From Fibrobacter succinogenes (lineage in GTDB: Bacteria; Fibrobacterota; Fibrobacteria; Fibrobacterales; Fibrobacteraceae), in the NCBI GenBank assembly GCA_902800345.1, contig CADCDO010000020.1, forward strand, positions 1-64,000: a DNA stretch of 64,000 bases, given 5' to 3'. Shown here one piece after another: positions 43,631-52,094 of this stretch. Positions within the stretch are counted from its first letter, which is position 1, and every line of letters begins with the position of its first letter. Under the pieces are notes generated by a model. It made no database searches, was not told the DNA's origin, and saw only the letters and a list, made by a program, of their open reading frames with translations. The translations under genes and the position numbers were made by a program.

Positions 43631-43641
43631 GATAAATTCTC

Positions 43642-44454
43642 CTAAACGTTGCCTGTCAGCGGAAAAAGTTGCAGATTCAATCGATAGACCCGGTCAATTT
43701 TTTTACATGCGTTTGCGAGCGTAATGACGCGTTTGCGGCAGCAGTTGATTTCGTCGGAAATCAGGGCGAGCGTTTCTGCGTCGATACCCATCGTGACGCC
43801 TGAAATGTTCCTTTCTTTCACGTCAATTCTGTCAATCGCCTCTTTTGCAAGGTCGCTCATTTCTCGATTCATGGCTCGTAGCGCAAGTGGAATGGCGTCG
43901 GTCGAGCCGGTGATGGCTTTGTCCGTTTGCTGGTACGTGTTTTCGGCGGTTTCCTTGAGAAAGTTCGCCTTGGTAAGCATGGCCAGTGAATCGCGGACTT
44001 GCTGTGCCGTGAATGCGTGCTTGATTTTTTTCGCCATTTCAAGCGGTAGCGCTCCCGGCATCAAGGGGGCGAGTTCGCGGACGATGGAATTGATGGCGGA
44101 TTCATAGTAGTTGAACATGTCCGCATCGATGACGCGCGCTTTCTTCTCTTTTGCAAGGCGCATGAGTTCGTTAAACGCCTCCGTCTTCTTTTCGTCGTTT
44201 TTCGTGTTCCCGTATTCGACCATTTTTTCGAAGTAGGCGAATTCGAAACCCGAAAGATTCATGGCTTTGGCTACACGCGGAACCCCCACGCGGCTCAGCG
44301 AACTTTTGCCTTCGCAGACGAGTTTGAGGTAAGACGGCGAAGCGAAGCCGGCATCCTTTGAAAACTCACGCCAGGTAAAGCCGGATTTTTTGTTCTCTTC
44401 GTAAAAATCCAGCATGAATCGGCGGTAATCTTGATAATCGGTAATCGGTTTCAT
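43642..44454 (-). CDS. TIGR02147 family protein, 270 aa
   Basis: Member of a family strongly expanded in Fibrobacter and named only by number. It begins MKPITDYQDYRRFMLDFYEENKKSGFTWREFSKDAGFASPSYLKLVCEGKSSLS, a segment that looks like a helix-turn-helix of the XRE type. A helical middle follows, then a conserved VKERNISGVTMGI and a C-terminal helix. There is no signal peptide; a cytoplasmic DNA-binding regulator is the likely role (inference). The gene is followed at 11 bases by a lipoprotein gene. No strong ribosome-binding site; the upstream 280 bases are AT-rich and contain TGAAACAAAATTTT-like words that could be operators. Confidence 0.8.
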   Translation of the reverse strand: MKPITDYQDYRRFMLDFYEENKKSGFTWREFSKDAGFASPSYLKLVCEGKSSLSRVGVPRVAKAMNLSGFEFAYFEKMVEYGNTKNDEKKTEAFNELMRLAKEKKARVIDADMFNYYESAINSIVRELAPLMPGALPLEMAKKIKHAFTAQQVRDSLAMLTKANFLKETAENTYQQTDKAITGSTDAIPLALRAMNREMSDLAKEAIDRIDVKERNISGVTMGIDAETLALISDEINCCRKRVITLANACKKIDRVYRLNLQLFPLTGNV

Positions 44455-44738
44455 GAGGGTAGGGGTTAGGTTTTAGGGGTGGTTGCTTGATTGTAATATA
44501 GCTTTAAAAATGCGAAAGTCAATAGATTGTGATACAAAAACTTTGAAATTTTAAAGAAAAGTGCGGGTTTTTACACTTGATAAAAATATTTTTCTGTAAA
44601 TGAAACAAAATTTTTTGTGAATGATACAAGGCTGAAAATTGACGGTTCGGAGTATTGTTGAAAAACAAGAAAAGTCCGCCTGCTTTTTGCAAACGGACTT
44701 GATAAAGTTAAACGAATTCTGCGGATGAGTTGTTGTTC
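44455..44738. other. Spacer upstream of TIGR02147 gene
   Basis: AT-rich. TTTCTGTAAATGAAACAAAATTTTTTG and GTGAATGATACAAGG (about 44590-44630) suggest a promoter or operator for the minus-strand TIGR02147 gene. The right end holds the terminator of the EF-Tu fusion gene. Confidence 0.35.
44671..44701 (-). terminator. Terminator of EF-Tu fusion gene
   Basis: AAGTCCG and CGGACTT arms with a 16-base TTTGCAAAAAGCAGG-type loop, ending in TTTTC on the minus strand. About 80 percent alike to the hairpin at 46911-46942 on the other side of the gene. Confidence 0.75.
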
Positions 44739-46766
44739 CTATACGGCTGTGAGAACCGAACCCTTGACAACGTCGCCCCGATTCGCTCCGCGGAGAACGA
44801 AACTGACGTCGTCGCCTGCTGTTGCCTCATTGCAGTTTTTGCCGGATACGCTAATGTTGAAAGCGATATATTCTTTATTGGTGTTTGTGCACCGGACTCT
44901 GTCTCCTTCATGGATCGTTCCTTGCTCGATACGGCCTACGACAACGAGACCGCGTCCTGTAATAAGAAGCGTATCTTGGACGGTCATGCGGAACGGCCTA
45001 TTGTCGACCGGTTTGTACAATGCGATGGTGTCGCATGCGTTCATGAGATCCATAATCTTGTCTTGACTTGTTTTGTCCCCTTGCCTTGCCTTGACCGACG
45101 ATCCTCGAATGATTGCGACTTTATCTACGTCATATTCAAATTTGGAGAGGCTTTCGCGAATTTCGGTTTCCAGCAAATCGAGCTTTTCCGGATCGTTTAC
45201 GATTTCGCATCGGTCTATGAAAATAACCACTTTAACGCCAATTTGGTGCGCAAGTAAAATCCGTTCTTTAGCTTGGCCTAGAGTATCTCTACTTGCATCG
45301 ACAACAATAATGTGAATGTCGGTTACGATGTTTCCACCTAGGACATTTTTGATGTAGTCGGAATTTGCGGGTAAATTTTTACTGTTGATTTGTGTGTAAT
45401 AGCATTTTTCAGTATTGTATTCAACGAGAATATCCGGATTTTCATCTTCAACGGCATATCCGCGCGTAGCAAGTGTTGTACAAATTGCACTTGTCATGCT
45501 TGTTCTTTCGAGTTGCCCATTCATAATGCTGATGGTGAAGTGGGGCTTGGTCTTGTCGAGTGGCTTCTTGGGTTGTTGATACACTACGTCTAATTCCGTA
45601 ACAATGCCGGTGCCGACCGTGCGACCGCCTTCGCGAATGGCGAAGTGCTGCCCGACTTCCATGGCGACTGGGGCTATTAATTTTACATAGATTGTCGCCG
45701 TTTGGCCTGGCGCTACCATTTCGATACCTTTCGGGAGCTGGATCGTGCCGGTAACGTCTGTTGTGCGGAAGTAGAACTGGGGACGGTAATTGTTGAAAAA
45801 CGGGGTGTGGCGTCCGCCTTCATCTTTTGAGAGCGTGTAGATTTCGGCCTTGAAATCCGTGTGAGCCGTTATGGAACCTGGGGCTGCAAGAACCATGCCG
45901 CGGACGAGGTCCTTCTTTTCGGCTCCGCGGAGGAGAAGCCCTACATTGTCGCCGGCTTGCGCGACATCGAGCAACTTGCGGAACATCTCTATGCCGGTGA
46001 CCATGTATTGGGCGGTGGGGCCAAGACCGACTCGCTCGACGGTGTCTGCGATGCGAACCGTGCCGCGTTCAATGCGCCCCGTAGCGACGGTCCCGCGACC
46101 GGTAATGAAGAATGTGTCTTCGATAGCCATCAAGAAGGGCAAGTCCTTAATGTCCGTCGGAAGAGGAATGTAATTGTCGCATGCGTCCATGAGTTCCATG
46201 ATTTTGTCTTGATGGAAACGGTCTCCTTCAAGGGCCTTAAGCGCGGAACCGTGGATGATGGGGTGGTTGTCCCCGTCAAAGCCGTACTTGCTCAAAAGAT
46301 CGCGAATTTCCATCTCCATGAGGTCGAGTAATTCGGGGTCGTCGACCAAATCGCACTTGTTCAAGAATACGACCATATTTTTTAATCCGACTTGGTGCGC
46401 CAGCAAAACATGTTCGCGGGTCTGTGGCATCGGTCCGTCTGTTGCAGCAACGACAAGGATCGCCCCGTCCATCTGGGCGGCGCCGGTAATCAAGTTCTTT
46501 ACGTAGTCGGCGTGACTGGGGCAGTCGACGATTGCATAGTGTCTGTTTGCGGTTTCAAATTCGATGTGGGCCGTGTTTATCGTGATACCGCGAGCCTTTT
46601 CTTCAGGTTCGCCGTTGGAATTGCTAGATGAATTGGATGGTGAAAATCCCCTTGCAGCGAGAGTTGATGTAATTGCCGCAAGCAAAGTAGTTTTACCATG
46701 ATCGACGTGTCCGAGAATGCCAAGGTTGCAGTGCGGCTTGCTTCTATTAAACTTTTGTTTTGCCAT
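44739..46766 (-). CDS. Double EF-Tu: full EF-Tu fused to degenerate EF-Tu, 675 aa
   Basis: EF-Tu delivers aminoacyl-tRNA to the ribosome. Residues 1-395 form a complete EF-Tu: G1 GHVDHGKT (19-26), G2 RGITI (59-63), G3 DCPSH (81-85), G4 NKCD (136-139), G5 SALKA (174-178), domain 2 (about 208-300), domain 3 (about 302-395). It is altered: SNSSSNSNG near 44-52 in the switch I region, and Ser for the Gly of DCPGH. After linker [12 protein letters not shown] a second EF-Tu-like unit follows: a G domain without P-loop ([10 protein letters not shown]), without DCPGH, with DRCE for NKCD, then domain 2 to residue 672; domain 3 is absent. AAGGAAAAA precedes the ATG. Its flanking terminators resemble each other. 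It is probably a paralogue of a normal tuf elsewhere; function unknown. Confidence 0.88.
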   Translation of the reverse strand: MAKQKFNRSKPHCNLGILGHVDHGKTTLLAAITSTLAARGFSPSNSSSNSNGEPEEKARGITINTAHIEFETANRHYAIVDCPSHADYVKNLITGAAQMDGAILVVAATDGPMPQTREHVLLAHQVGLKNMVVFLNKCDLVDDPELLDLMEMEIRDLLSKYGFDGDNHPIIHGSALKALEGDRFHQDKIMELMDACDNYIPLPTDIKDLPFLMAIEDTFFITGRGTVATGRIERGTVRIADTVERVGLGPTAQYMVTGIEMFRKLLDVAQAGDNVGLLLRGAEKKDLVRGMVLAAPGSITAHTDFKAEIYTLSKDEGGRHTPFFNNYRPQFYFRTTDVTGTIQLPKGIEMVAPGQTATIYVKLIAPVAMEVGQHFAIREGGRTVGTGIVTELDVVYQQPKKPLDKTKPHFTISIMNGQLERTSMTSAICTTLATRGYAVEDENPDILVEYNTEKCYYTQINSKNLPANSDYIKNVLGGNIVTDIHIIVVDASRDTLGQAKERILLAHQIGVKVVIFIDRCEIVNDPEKLDLLETEIRESLSKFEYDVDKVAIIRGSSVKARQGDKTSQDKIMDLMNACDTIALYKPVDNRPFRMTVQDTLLITGRGLVVVGRIEQGTIHEGDRVRCTNTNKEYIAFNISVSGKNCNEATAGDDVSFVLRGANRGDVVKGSVLTAV

Positions 46767-46910
46767 TTTTTCCTTCTTTCATTTGTATGTTGTTTGTTGT
46801 TTTACGTCTTGTGCGTAATAACCGTAACAACAATATAAATGAATGTAATGGAAAAGAAAGTAAATAAAAAGTTAATTTGGCCGGATTGACCCAGAAAACT
46901 TGCCACCCAA

Positions 46911-46942
46911 AAAAGTCCACTTGCGATTTGCAAATGGACTTC
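46911..46942 (-). terminator. Terminator of ffh
   Basis: AAGTCCA and TGGACTT arms around TTTGCAAATCGCAAG-type loop, then TTTTTT on the minus strand. It lies 80 bases after the ffh stop. The sequence is similar to 44671-44701, including a following TTAAACGA. Confidence 0.75.
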
Positions 46943-47022
46943 TTAAACGAGTATGGACTGCGCGGTTTTCGAGTCTGTGAAATGCGCAAATTCCGAACAA
47001 AAATGTTTAAAATGCGTGGCGC

Positions 47023-48390
47023 CTAGCGTTTCTTTTTCTTCTTGTTCTTGTCTTTGGGCGGGGTGTAGTTCGAACCCACGGTTCCGCCGTTGTTCTGGCG
47101 CTTCGCGAAATCGCCGACCTTCTTGAACATTTCCTTCATGCCTTCGTACTGCTTGAGCACCGCGTTCACGCGGGCTGCATCCGTGCCGGAACCCTTCGCG
47201 ATACGTGCCTTGCGGCTGCCGTCGATAATTTGCGGCTTACGGCGTTCCTTCGGCGTCATGGAACTGAGCACCGCTTCTACATAGACCAATTGCTTTTCGT
47301 CAATCTGGTCGAGCGGGAGCTTGTTGAGGCCCGGGATGAGGCTCAAAATGTCCTTGATGCGACCGAGCTTCTTGATGGTGCGGAGCTGCTTCAAGAAGTC
47401 GTTTAAGTCGAACGTGTTGTTGAGAATCTTTTTCTTGAGGTCCTTGGCGTCCTTTTCGTCGATGACCTGTTGCGCTTTTTCCACGAGGCTGACCACGTCG
47501 CCCATGCCGAGGATGCGGCTGGCCATGCGGTCCGGGTGGAAAAGGTCGATTTCGTTCAGCTTTTCGCCGACACCGATAAAGCATATCGGCACGCCCGTCA
47601 TCTTCTTGATGCTAAGCGCTGCACCGCCGCGGGTGTCGCCATCCATCTTCGAGAGGCAGACGCCCGTGAAGTTCAGGCGGTTCCAGAACGTCTCGGCGAC
47701 ATTCACCGCTTCCTGACCGATCATCGCGTCGGCGACGAACAGAATTTCGTCCGGGTGCACGGCATCGCGTGCCTTTTCGAGTTCCTGCATCAACTCTTCG
47801 TCAATTTGCAGACGGCCTGCCGTATCGTAAATCACGAGGTCAAAACCGTTGTCCTTGGCGTACTGGTAGCCGTGCTTGATGATTTCGACCGGATTGCCCT
47901 GGCCTTCGTCATAAACCGGAACGCCGATGGACTTGCCGAGCACCTGCAACTGCTTGATAGCGGCCGGACGGTAAACGTCAGCGGCGACGAGGAGCGGTTT
48001 CCTCTTCTTCTTGCTTCGCATCCAGAGAGCAATCTTGCCTGCGAAAGTCGTCTTACCCGAACCCTGCAGACCGACCATCATGATGCCCACCGGGGAGGGG
48101 CCGGAGAGGTTGATTTCCTTAGTTTCGCCACCCATGACGGCCACAAGCTCGTCGTGGATAATCTTCACAATCTGCTGACCCGGGGTCACGGAATTGAGCA
48201 CTTCGGCGCCCATGGACTTTTCCTTGACGGACTTGACGAAGTCGCGGGTCACGTTGAAGTTCACGTCGGCAGCGAGGAACGCGCGACGCACCTCACGCAG
48301 CGATTCCGCCACGTTTTCTTCGGTAAGTTTGCCCTGCCCGCGCAGGTTCTTGAGGGTAGATTCTAGAGAGTCGGTCAGCTGTGAAAACAT
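47023..48390 (-). CDS. ffh: Signal recognition particle GTPase Ffh, 455 aa
   Basis: SRP54 homologue, recognises signal sequences at the ribosome and docks with FtsY. N domain (1-90), G domain with G1 GLQGSGKTTFAGKIA (about 107), DVYRPAAIKQL, DTAGRLQIDEELM, SKMDGDTRGGAAL and GVGEK; methionine-rich M domain from about 310 (LSLIPGLNKLP, SMTPKERRKPQIIDGSRKARIAKGSG), ending in a lysine-rich tail. All motifs are intact. It is read toward the EF-Tu fusion, with a terminator between. The start ATG at 48390 is 30 bases from the stop of the upstream FISUMP gene. Confidence 0.97.
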   Translation of the reverse strand: MFSQLTDSLESTLKNLRGQGKLTEENVAESLREVRRAFLAADVNFNVTRDFVKSVKEKSMGAEVLNSVTPGQQIVKIIHDELVAVMGGETKEINLSGPSPVGIMMVGLQGSGKTTFAGKIALWMRSKKKRKPLLVAADVYRPAAIKQLQVLGKSIGVPVYDEGQGNPVEIIKHGYQYAKDNGFDLVIYDTAGRLQIDEELMQELEKARDAVHPDEILFVADAMIGQEAVNVAETFWNRLNFTGVCLSKMDGDTRGGAALSIKKMTGVPICFIGVGEKLNEIDLFHPDRMASRILGMGDVVSLVEKAQQVIDEKDAKDLKKKILNNTFDLNDFLKQLRTIKKLGRIKDILSLIPGLNKLPLDQIDEKQLVYVEAVLSSMTPKERRKPQIIDGSRKARIAKGSGTDAARVNAVLKQYEGMKEMFKKVGDFAKRQNNGGTVGSNYTPPKDKNKKKKKR

Positions 48391-48420
48391 AGTGGCGTAA
48401 AGATAGAAACTTTTGCTTGG

Positions 48421-50325
48421 TTAGGGATTCTGAGATTCCTTCTTGATACACCTAATGGAGATGGCTTCATCTTTTACAAAGCTCGAATCGATGTCCAGCC
48501 TATCGTATTGACCGCGAAGGAATACGGCTGTGACAAACAAATCATCTTGTTGCTCGTTCGTCCAGAAGAATGCAGTTTCGTTTACTTGGTAAAAGACTGA
48601 TCGATTTATACCGGCCGGAAGGGCTGCAAATCCTGCAAAGTCGGCTCCCTTGCCGAATTCGTACCAAAGATCCGAATTCGCCTTGAGCGCTGTGCCCGAA
48701 GCAATGGTGGTGACCGATGCAAGGTTCTTTACAAGCGTCTTAAAATCGTCTACCGAAGGAACTTCCCAACTTTCGGGACAGATTCCTTGTGTCGTCTTAT
48801 CCTTGCAATCGTACTCCAAACCGCATTCCGATTCGGACTTGTTCTTCATTCCGGCCCAGGTGTAGAGTCTCCCGTAAGTGGCGCAGTCTCCTTCTTTGTA
48901 GATGCTTCCGCCACCGCACCAGCTTTGAATGCCGGGATTGAGCGTATAATTCAGATTTTGTGCCATCCAGGTTTGGTTCCCGATGACCACGGTCTTGTAA
49001 ACTTGTCCGTCTCGGTCATCCGTGAATTCGCCATATGTAATGTCAGGGTTTAAGTAAGTACTTGCCGGTTGGTTTGTCGGTTCCTTGATGACTGGGCCAA
49101 GATCAATCGTATAGGCGGGGGGCTCAATCACGGTTGCAGAAAGATTGGCAGGGTCGCTTTCGACTTCATCCTTTATGCAGCGAATGGCGGCGGCGTAGCT
49201 TGCTGAGTTGCTTACGTATGTGAGTGAATAATGTCCGGGGGCCAAATCCGCAATGTCCTTAGAACGGGAGTAAGAGCTCTCTTGATTCCAAACCCAAAAG
49301 ATTGCACTTTTCGCAAGGGAGGATCCGTTTAAAATGTATCCCGAGGGCACGGCATTGAACCTGAAATAATTGTCTAGAGGAATAGAGGTGTCCCATATTC
49401 CGGATTTGTCCAAAAGGTGCTTAGGGGCATATTCGTAGGGGTAGAAACCCGAGGTGTCGCCTTCGATATTTGCCGTTTTTCCAAGAATTCTCCACTCATT
49501 ATAAGAGGGAATATGCCAACCTTCAGGGCAGATTCCTTGGCCACGGCAGCTGATACTGAAATAGTCTGGACATTCTTCGGGCGCTGTATTGAAAAGGTTT
49601 GCAGAATCCGTTGCAGCCGGATAGGTGTAGAGCCTTCCGAATTTGGCGCAGTCTCCGTGCTTGTTTCCCTGAACGCCTATGCCGCCACACCAATTGTTGG
49701 GTTGGATTACATCGGTCTCGGGATAATAGTTGGTGTAATTGTAATTCAGGTTCTGGGCCATCCATGTCTGAGTGCCAATGGTGACCGTCTTGTAATATTG
49801 CCCGTCGCGGGAATCTTTAAGGAGCCCGAAGCGGGAACCGGATGGGTCTATCGGTTCAGAAGAACTGGATTGAACCGAGGAACTTGATTTTACAGAAGAA
49901 CTGGATTTTACTTGGCTACTGGAGCTTAACTGAACGCTGGAACTTGAGAGGGCTGAGGAACTGGAGACGACTGCGGAACTTGACGATGCTGGGCTGCTAG
50001 AACTAGATTCGGTAGAAGAACTGGATTGAGTCTTGCTGCTGGAGCTTGACTTGTCCGAAGAACTTGAAATATCGGAATCGGTCTTGTCCGAAACCCATTT
50101 CCAGGAATCGCCTTCTTTGGTGCAGGTGCAGTAGGAATCGTCTTCTTCAATGTAGACGACCGTGTTTTCTTGTGCCTTGTTGCATGAAAACTGGTTTAAC
50201 TCGTCGATGCTGAAAAGCGAAATGAGCGAGTTCGCTGTGACGGGGGCGCTTTCGCTACTAGAATCTCCGCACGAAGTTAAAAGAATGGCTGCACAAGCAA
50301 TCAAAAGATGGGTTATGTACTTCAT
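48421..50325 (-). CDS. Two-domain FISUMP lipoprotein, 634 aa
   Basis: Surface lipoprotein: MKYITHLLIACAAILLTSC with lipobox, then a short CNK/CTC cysteine motif (residues 50-75), a serine-rich linker of about 75 residues (repeats of SSSS with V, K, Q), and two FISUMP domains. The first (about 168-395) starts GLLKDSRDGQYYKTVTIGTQTWMAQNLNYNY and ends AAIRCIKDE; the second (about 430-630) starts GEFTDDRDGQVYKTVVIGNQTWMAQNLNY and ends SIRCIKKE. Such Ser linkers join modules in many Fibrobacter surface proteins. AAAGGAATT precedes the ATG. It is 24 bases downstream of another FISUMP gene, probably an operon. Confidence 0.9.
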   Translation of the reverse strand: MKYITHLLIACAAILLTSCGDSSSESAPVTANSLISLFSIDELNQFSCNKAQENTVVYIEEDDSYCTCTKEGDSWKWVSDKTDSDISSSSDKSSSSSKTQSSSSTESSSSSPASSSSAVVSSSSALSSSSVQLSSSSQVKSSSSVKSSSSVQSSSSEPIDPSGSRFGLLKDSRDGQYYKTVTIGTQTWMAQNLNYNYTNYYPETDVIQPNNWCGGIGVQGNKHGDCAKFGRLYTYPAATDSANLFNTAPEECPDYFSISCRGQGICPEGWHIPSYNEWRILGKTANIEGDTSGFYPYEYAPKHLLDKSGIWDTSIPLDNYFRFNAVPSGYILNGSSLAKSAIFWVWNQESSYSRSKDIADLAPGHYSLTYVSNSASYAAAIRCIKDEVESDPANLSATVIEPPAYTIDLGPVIKEPTNQPASTYLNPDITYGEFTDDRDGQVYKTVVIGNQTWMAQNLNYTLNPGIQSWCGGGSIYKEGDCATYGRLYTWAGMKNKSESECGLEYDCKDKTTQGICPESWEVPSVDDFKTLVKNLASVTTIASGTALKANSDLWYEFGKGADFAGFAALPAGINRSVFYQVNETAFFWTNEQQDDLFVTAVFLRGQYDRLDIDSSFVKDEAISIRCIKKESQNP

Positions 50326-50349
50326 ATGTAATTCCTTTTGCTTGTGGGT

Positions 50350-51360
50350 TTAGTCCTTTACGCAGCGGACTGCAGAGGGGTAGTCCTTGTCGTAGTATTC
50401 ATTTGTGTAATAGTAGTATTGAGGATAGTTTTTGCAGATAACCTGAGGGGCTTGCGTGGTGCCGTTGGCAGTTGCTGCTAGCCAGAATGGCGCTTTTGTT
50501 ACACTGTTCGTGTCGGGCATGGTTCCCCAGAAATCGTACTTGTTGAGCAAAAGGCTGTATGCACTGTCATTTTCCGTTTTGACGGTGTTGAAAAGGGCTT
50601 CCCAGTCGTTAAAGAGGGGCAACCGCCAACCGCTAGGACAAATGCCTTGATAGTGTCGCGATGGGCACACGTTGTTGTTGCCGCACCCTGTATTGATGGA
50701 ATCCATGGCGGCACCCCATGTATACAGACATATGTCTTCTGAACATTTTGTTTTTCCCTTTAGCGAGGGAACGGCAGCGGAGTCGCTGAACCGCAGGGCT
50801 TCAATCATCCAGGTTATGGTGTCGATGGTCAGGGTTCTGTACTCGTTGTTGTCACGCTGGTCGACAAGCTTGCCGAAGTTGTATTTGAGCGTGTCTTTTA
50901 CGACTGTACTTTCGGAAGACGAGGTTGGCGTTTCGGAAGATGATGATTCCGTTATTGGGGAAATGAATATTAAGTTGGAACTCGAGGACTTTACTGAACT
51001 GGACGATTTTGCGGAGCTTGAGGATTTTTCTGAACTGGAGGACTTTACTGAACTGGACGACTTTTCTGAATTCGAAGATTTTTTTGAACTGGAGGACATT
51101 TCGGAGCTTGAGGAGCTAGAATCTTTCACTAACGTAGAGGGGTCGACTACCCAAGATTTGCCATCGCATTTGAATTGCGATTGGTTCTCGGCGATAGTGA
51201 CGACGATTCCCTCGTTATCCTTGTTGCATTCAAGGTGTTGCAGTTCTGTCAGATTGCCGACCACTTCAGGCAATGATGCCGACGACGCGTCTGATGAAGA
51301 ATCGCTGCAGGCAAAAATGGCAAGCGAAATGGTTGCCACTGCAAAACTCAAGCGCTTCAT
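50350..51360 (-). CDS. FISUMP-domain lipoprotein, 336 aa
   Basis: Lipoprotein (MKRLSFAVATISLAIFAC, lipobox) with the same short cysteine motif as its neighbour (LTELQHLECNKDNEGIVVTIAENQSQFKCDGKSW), a serine/lysine linker of SSSEKSSSS type, then one FISUMP domain (about 165-336): LVDQRDNNEYRTLTIDTITWMIEALRF, YQGICPSGWRLPLFNDWEALF, closing AVRCVKD. The opening motif is diverged (QRDNNEY for SRDGQTY). AAGGAGGAACAACC precedes the ATG. First gene of the pair with the 634-aa protein. Confidence 0.88.
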   Translation of the reverse strand: MKRLSFAVATISLAIFACSDSSSDASSASLPEVVGNLTELQHLECNKDNEGIVVTIAENQSQFKCDGKSWVVDPSTLVKDSSSSSSEMSSSSKKSSNSEKSSSSVKSSSSEKSSSSAKSSSSVKSSSSNLIFISPITESSSSETPTSSSESTVVKDTLKYNFGKLVDQRDNNEYRTLTIDTITWMIEALRFSDSAAVPSLKGKTKCSEDICLYTWGAAMDSINTGCGNNNVCPSRHYQGICPSGWRLPLFNDWEALFNTVKTENDSAYSLLLNKYDFWGTMPDTNSVTKAPFWLAATANGTTQAPQVICKNYPQYYYYTNEYYDKDYPSAVRCVKD

Positions 51361-51462
51361 GGTTGTTCCTCCTTAAAATTGAGTAAGTACAATATAGTGT
51401 TTTTCTTCCTTGTCCATGCGCTTCAATGACCATGTCTCGTAAAAAATACAAATTTGTCCACC

Positions 51463-51942
51463 ATGAAACCACTGAGTCAACGTACCGAAATTTTTACAGA
51501 TTCCGTTATTCGTAGGATGACCCGTATCGCCAATGCGTGCGGGGCGATTAATTTGTCGCAGGGGTTCCCTGATTTTGAGCCGCCGGAGGCGTTGACGCGG
51601 CGGTTGGCCGAAATTGCCCCCGTGGGGCCGCACCAGTATGCGATTACGTTTGGCGCGCAGAATTTCCGCGAAGCGTTGAGCGACAAGCAGTTCCATTTTA
51701 GCGGGATGCGTTACGACCCGCAAAAAGAGATTGTGATTACGTGCGGCAGTACCGAAGCGATGATGGCGTCGATGATGTCGGTGTGCAATCCGGCGAACCC
51801 GAGCGGAGTGCAAAGCACGAAGTCGAAGGGTCTAGCCGGGGCTTCCGCTACCTTCTCGAACGGGGCTCAAACGCCGCCCCGTAACGCCTGGCTTATCCCG
51901 CCTACCAACCCTCGGTGCATGGAATTGCCGTTGCTTGCTTAG
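51463..51942 (+). pseudogene. Truncated class I/II aminotransferase
   Basis: The frame starts MKPLSQRTEIFTDSVIRRMTRIANACGAINLSQGFPDFEPPEALTRRL and runs through GAQNFREALSD and VITCGSTEAMMASMMSVCNP, the N-terminal third of an aspartate/methionine-type aminotransferase. At about 51798 it jumps to NPANPSGV, a motif that normally lies 80 residues later, and directly enters repeat sequence (AGCGGAGTGCAAAGCACGAAGTCGAAGGGTCTAG). The PLP lysine and large domain are missing. The downstream in-frame residues have no aminotransferase character. It is therefore a broken gene whose 3' part was deleted, with the junction at the repeat. Confidence 0.8.
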
Positions 51943-52094
51943 CAATAAGCCTGAACCGAGCTTAACCATTTCAACCGCTTGGTTAAAATGGTCTGCCATA
52001 TTCATACCTTTTGCCAATGCTGCCGTCATAAAAATAACGGGCAAACTTGGATTTTTTGCGACAACATTTGTTGCTTGTGATACGCGTGTTAGAA
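51811..52094. other. Junction DNA between broken aminotransferase and amidase
   Basis: The left half is GC-rich and repeat-like (GGGCTTCCGCTACCTTC, CTCAAACGCCGCCCCG, GCCTGGCTTATCCCGCC). The right half is AT-rich like the amidase gene. A minus-strand frame (VAKNPSLPVIFMTAALAKGMNMADHFNQ...) could be a remnant small gene after the amidase, but it has no start signal and its C-terminus is repeat sequence. Confidence 0.4.

Noticed and set aside
44739..46766. Two separate tuf genes with a sequencing error between them
   Set aside because: The frame is continuous, the second half lacks a start codon context and has widespread changes in the GTPase motifs, so a simple error does not explain it.
47470..48366. 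298-codon frame opposite ffh
   Set aside because: Antisense shadow of a fully conserved gene.
51832..52094. Holin-like small gene after the amidase
   Set aside because: The minus-strand frame has a partly hydrophobic middle but no start signal, and its C-terminal half is repeat-derived; evidence is too weak for a CDS.
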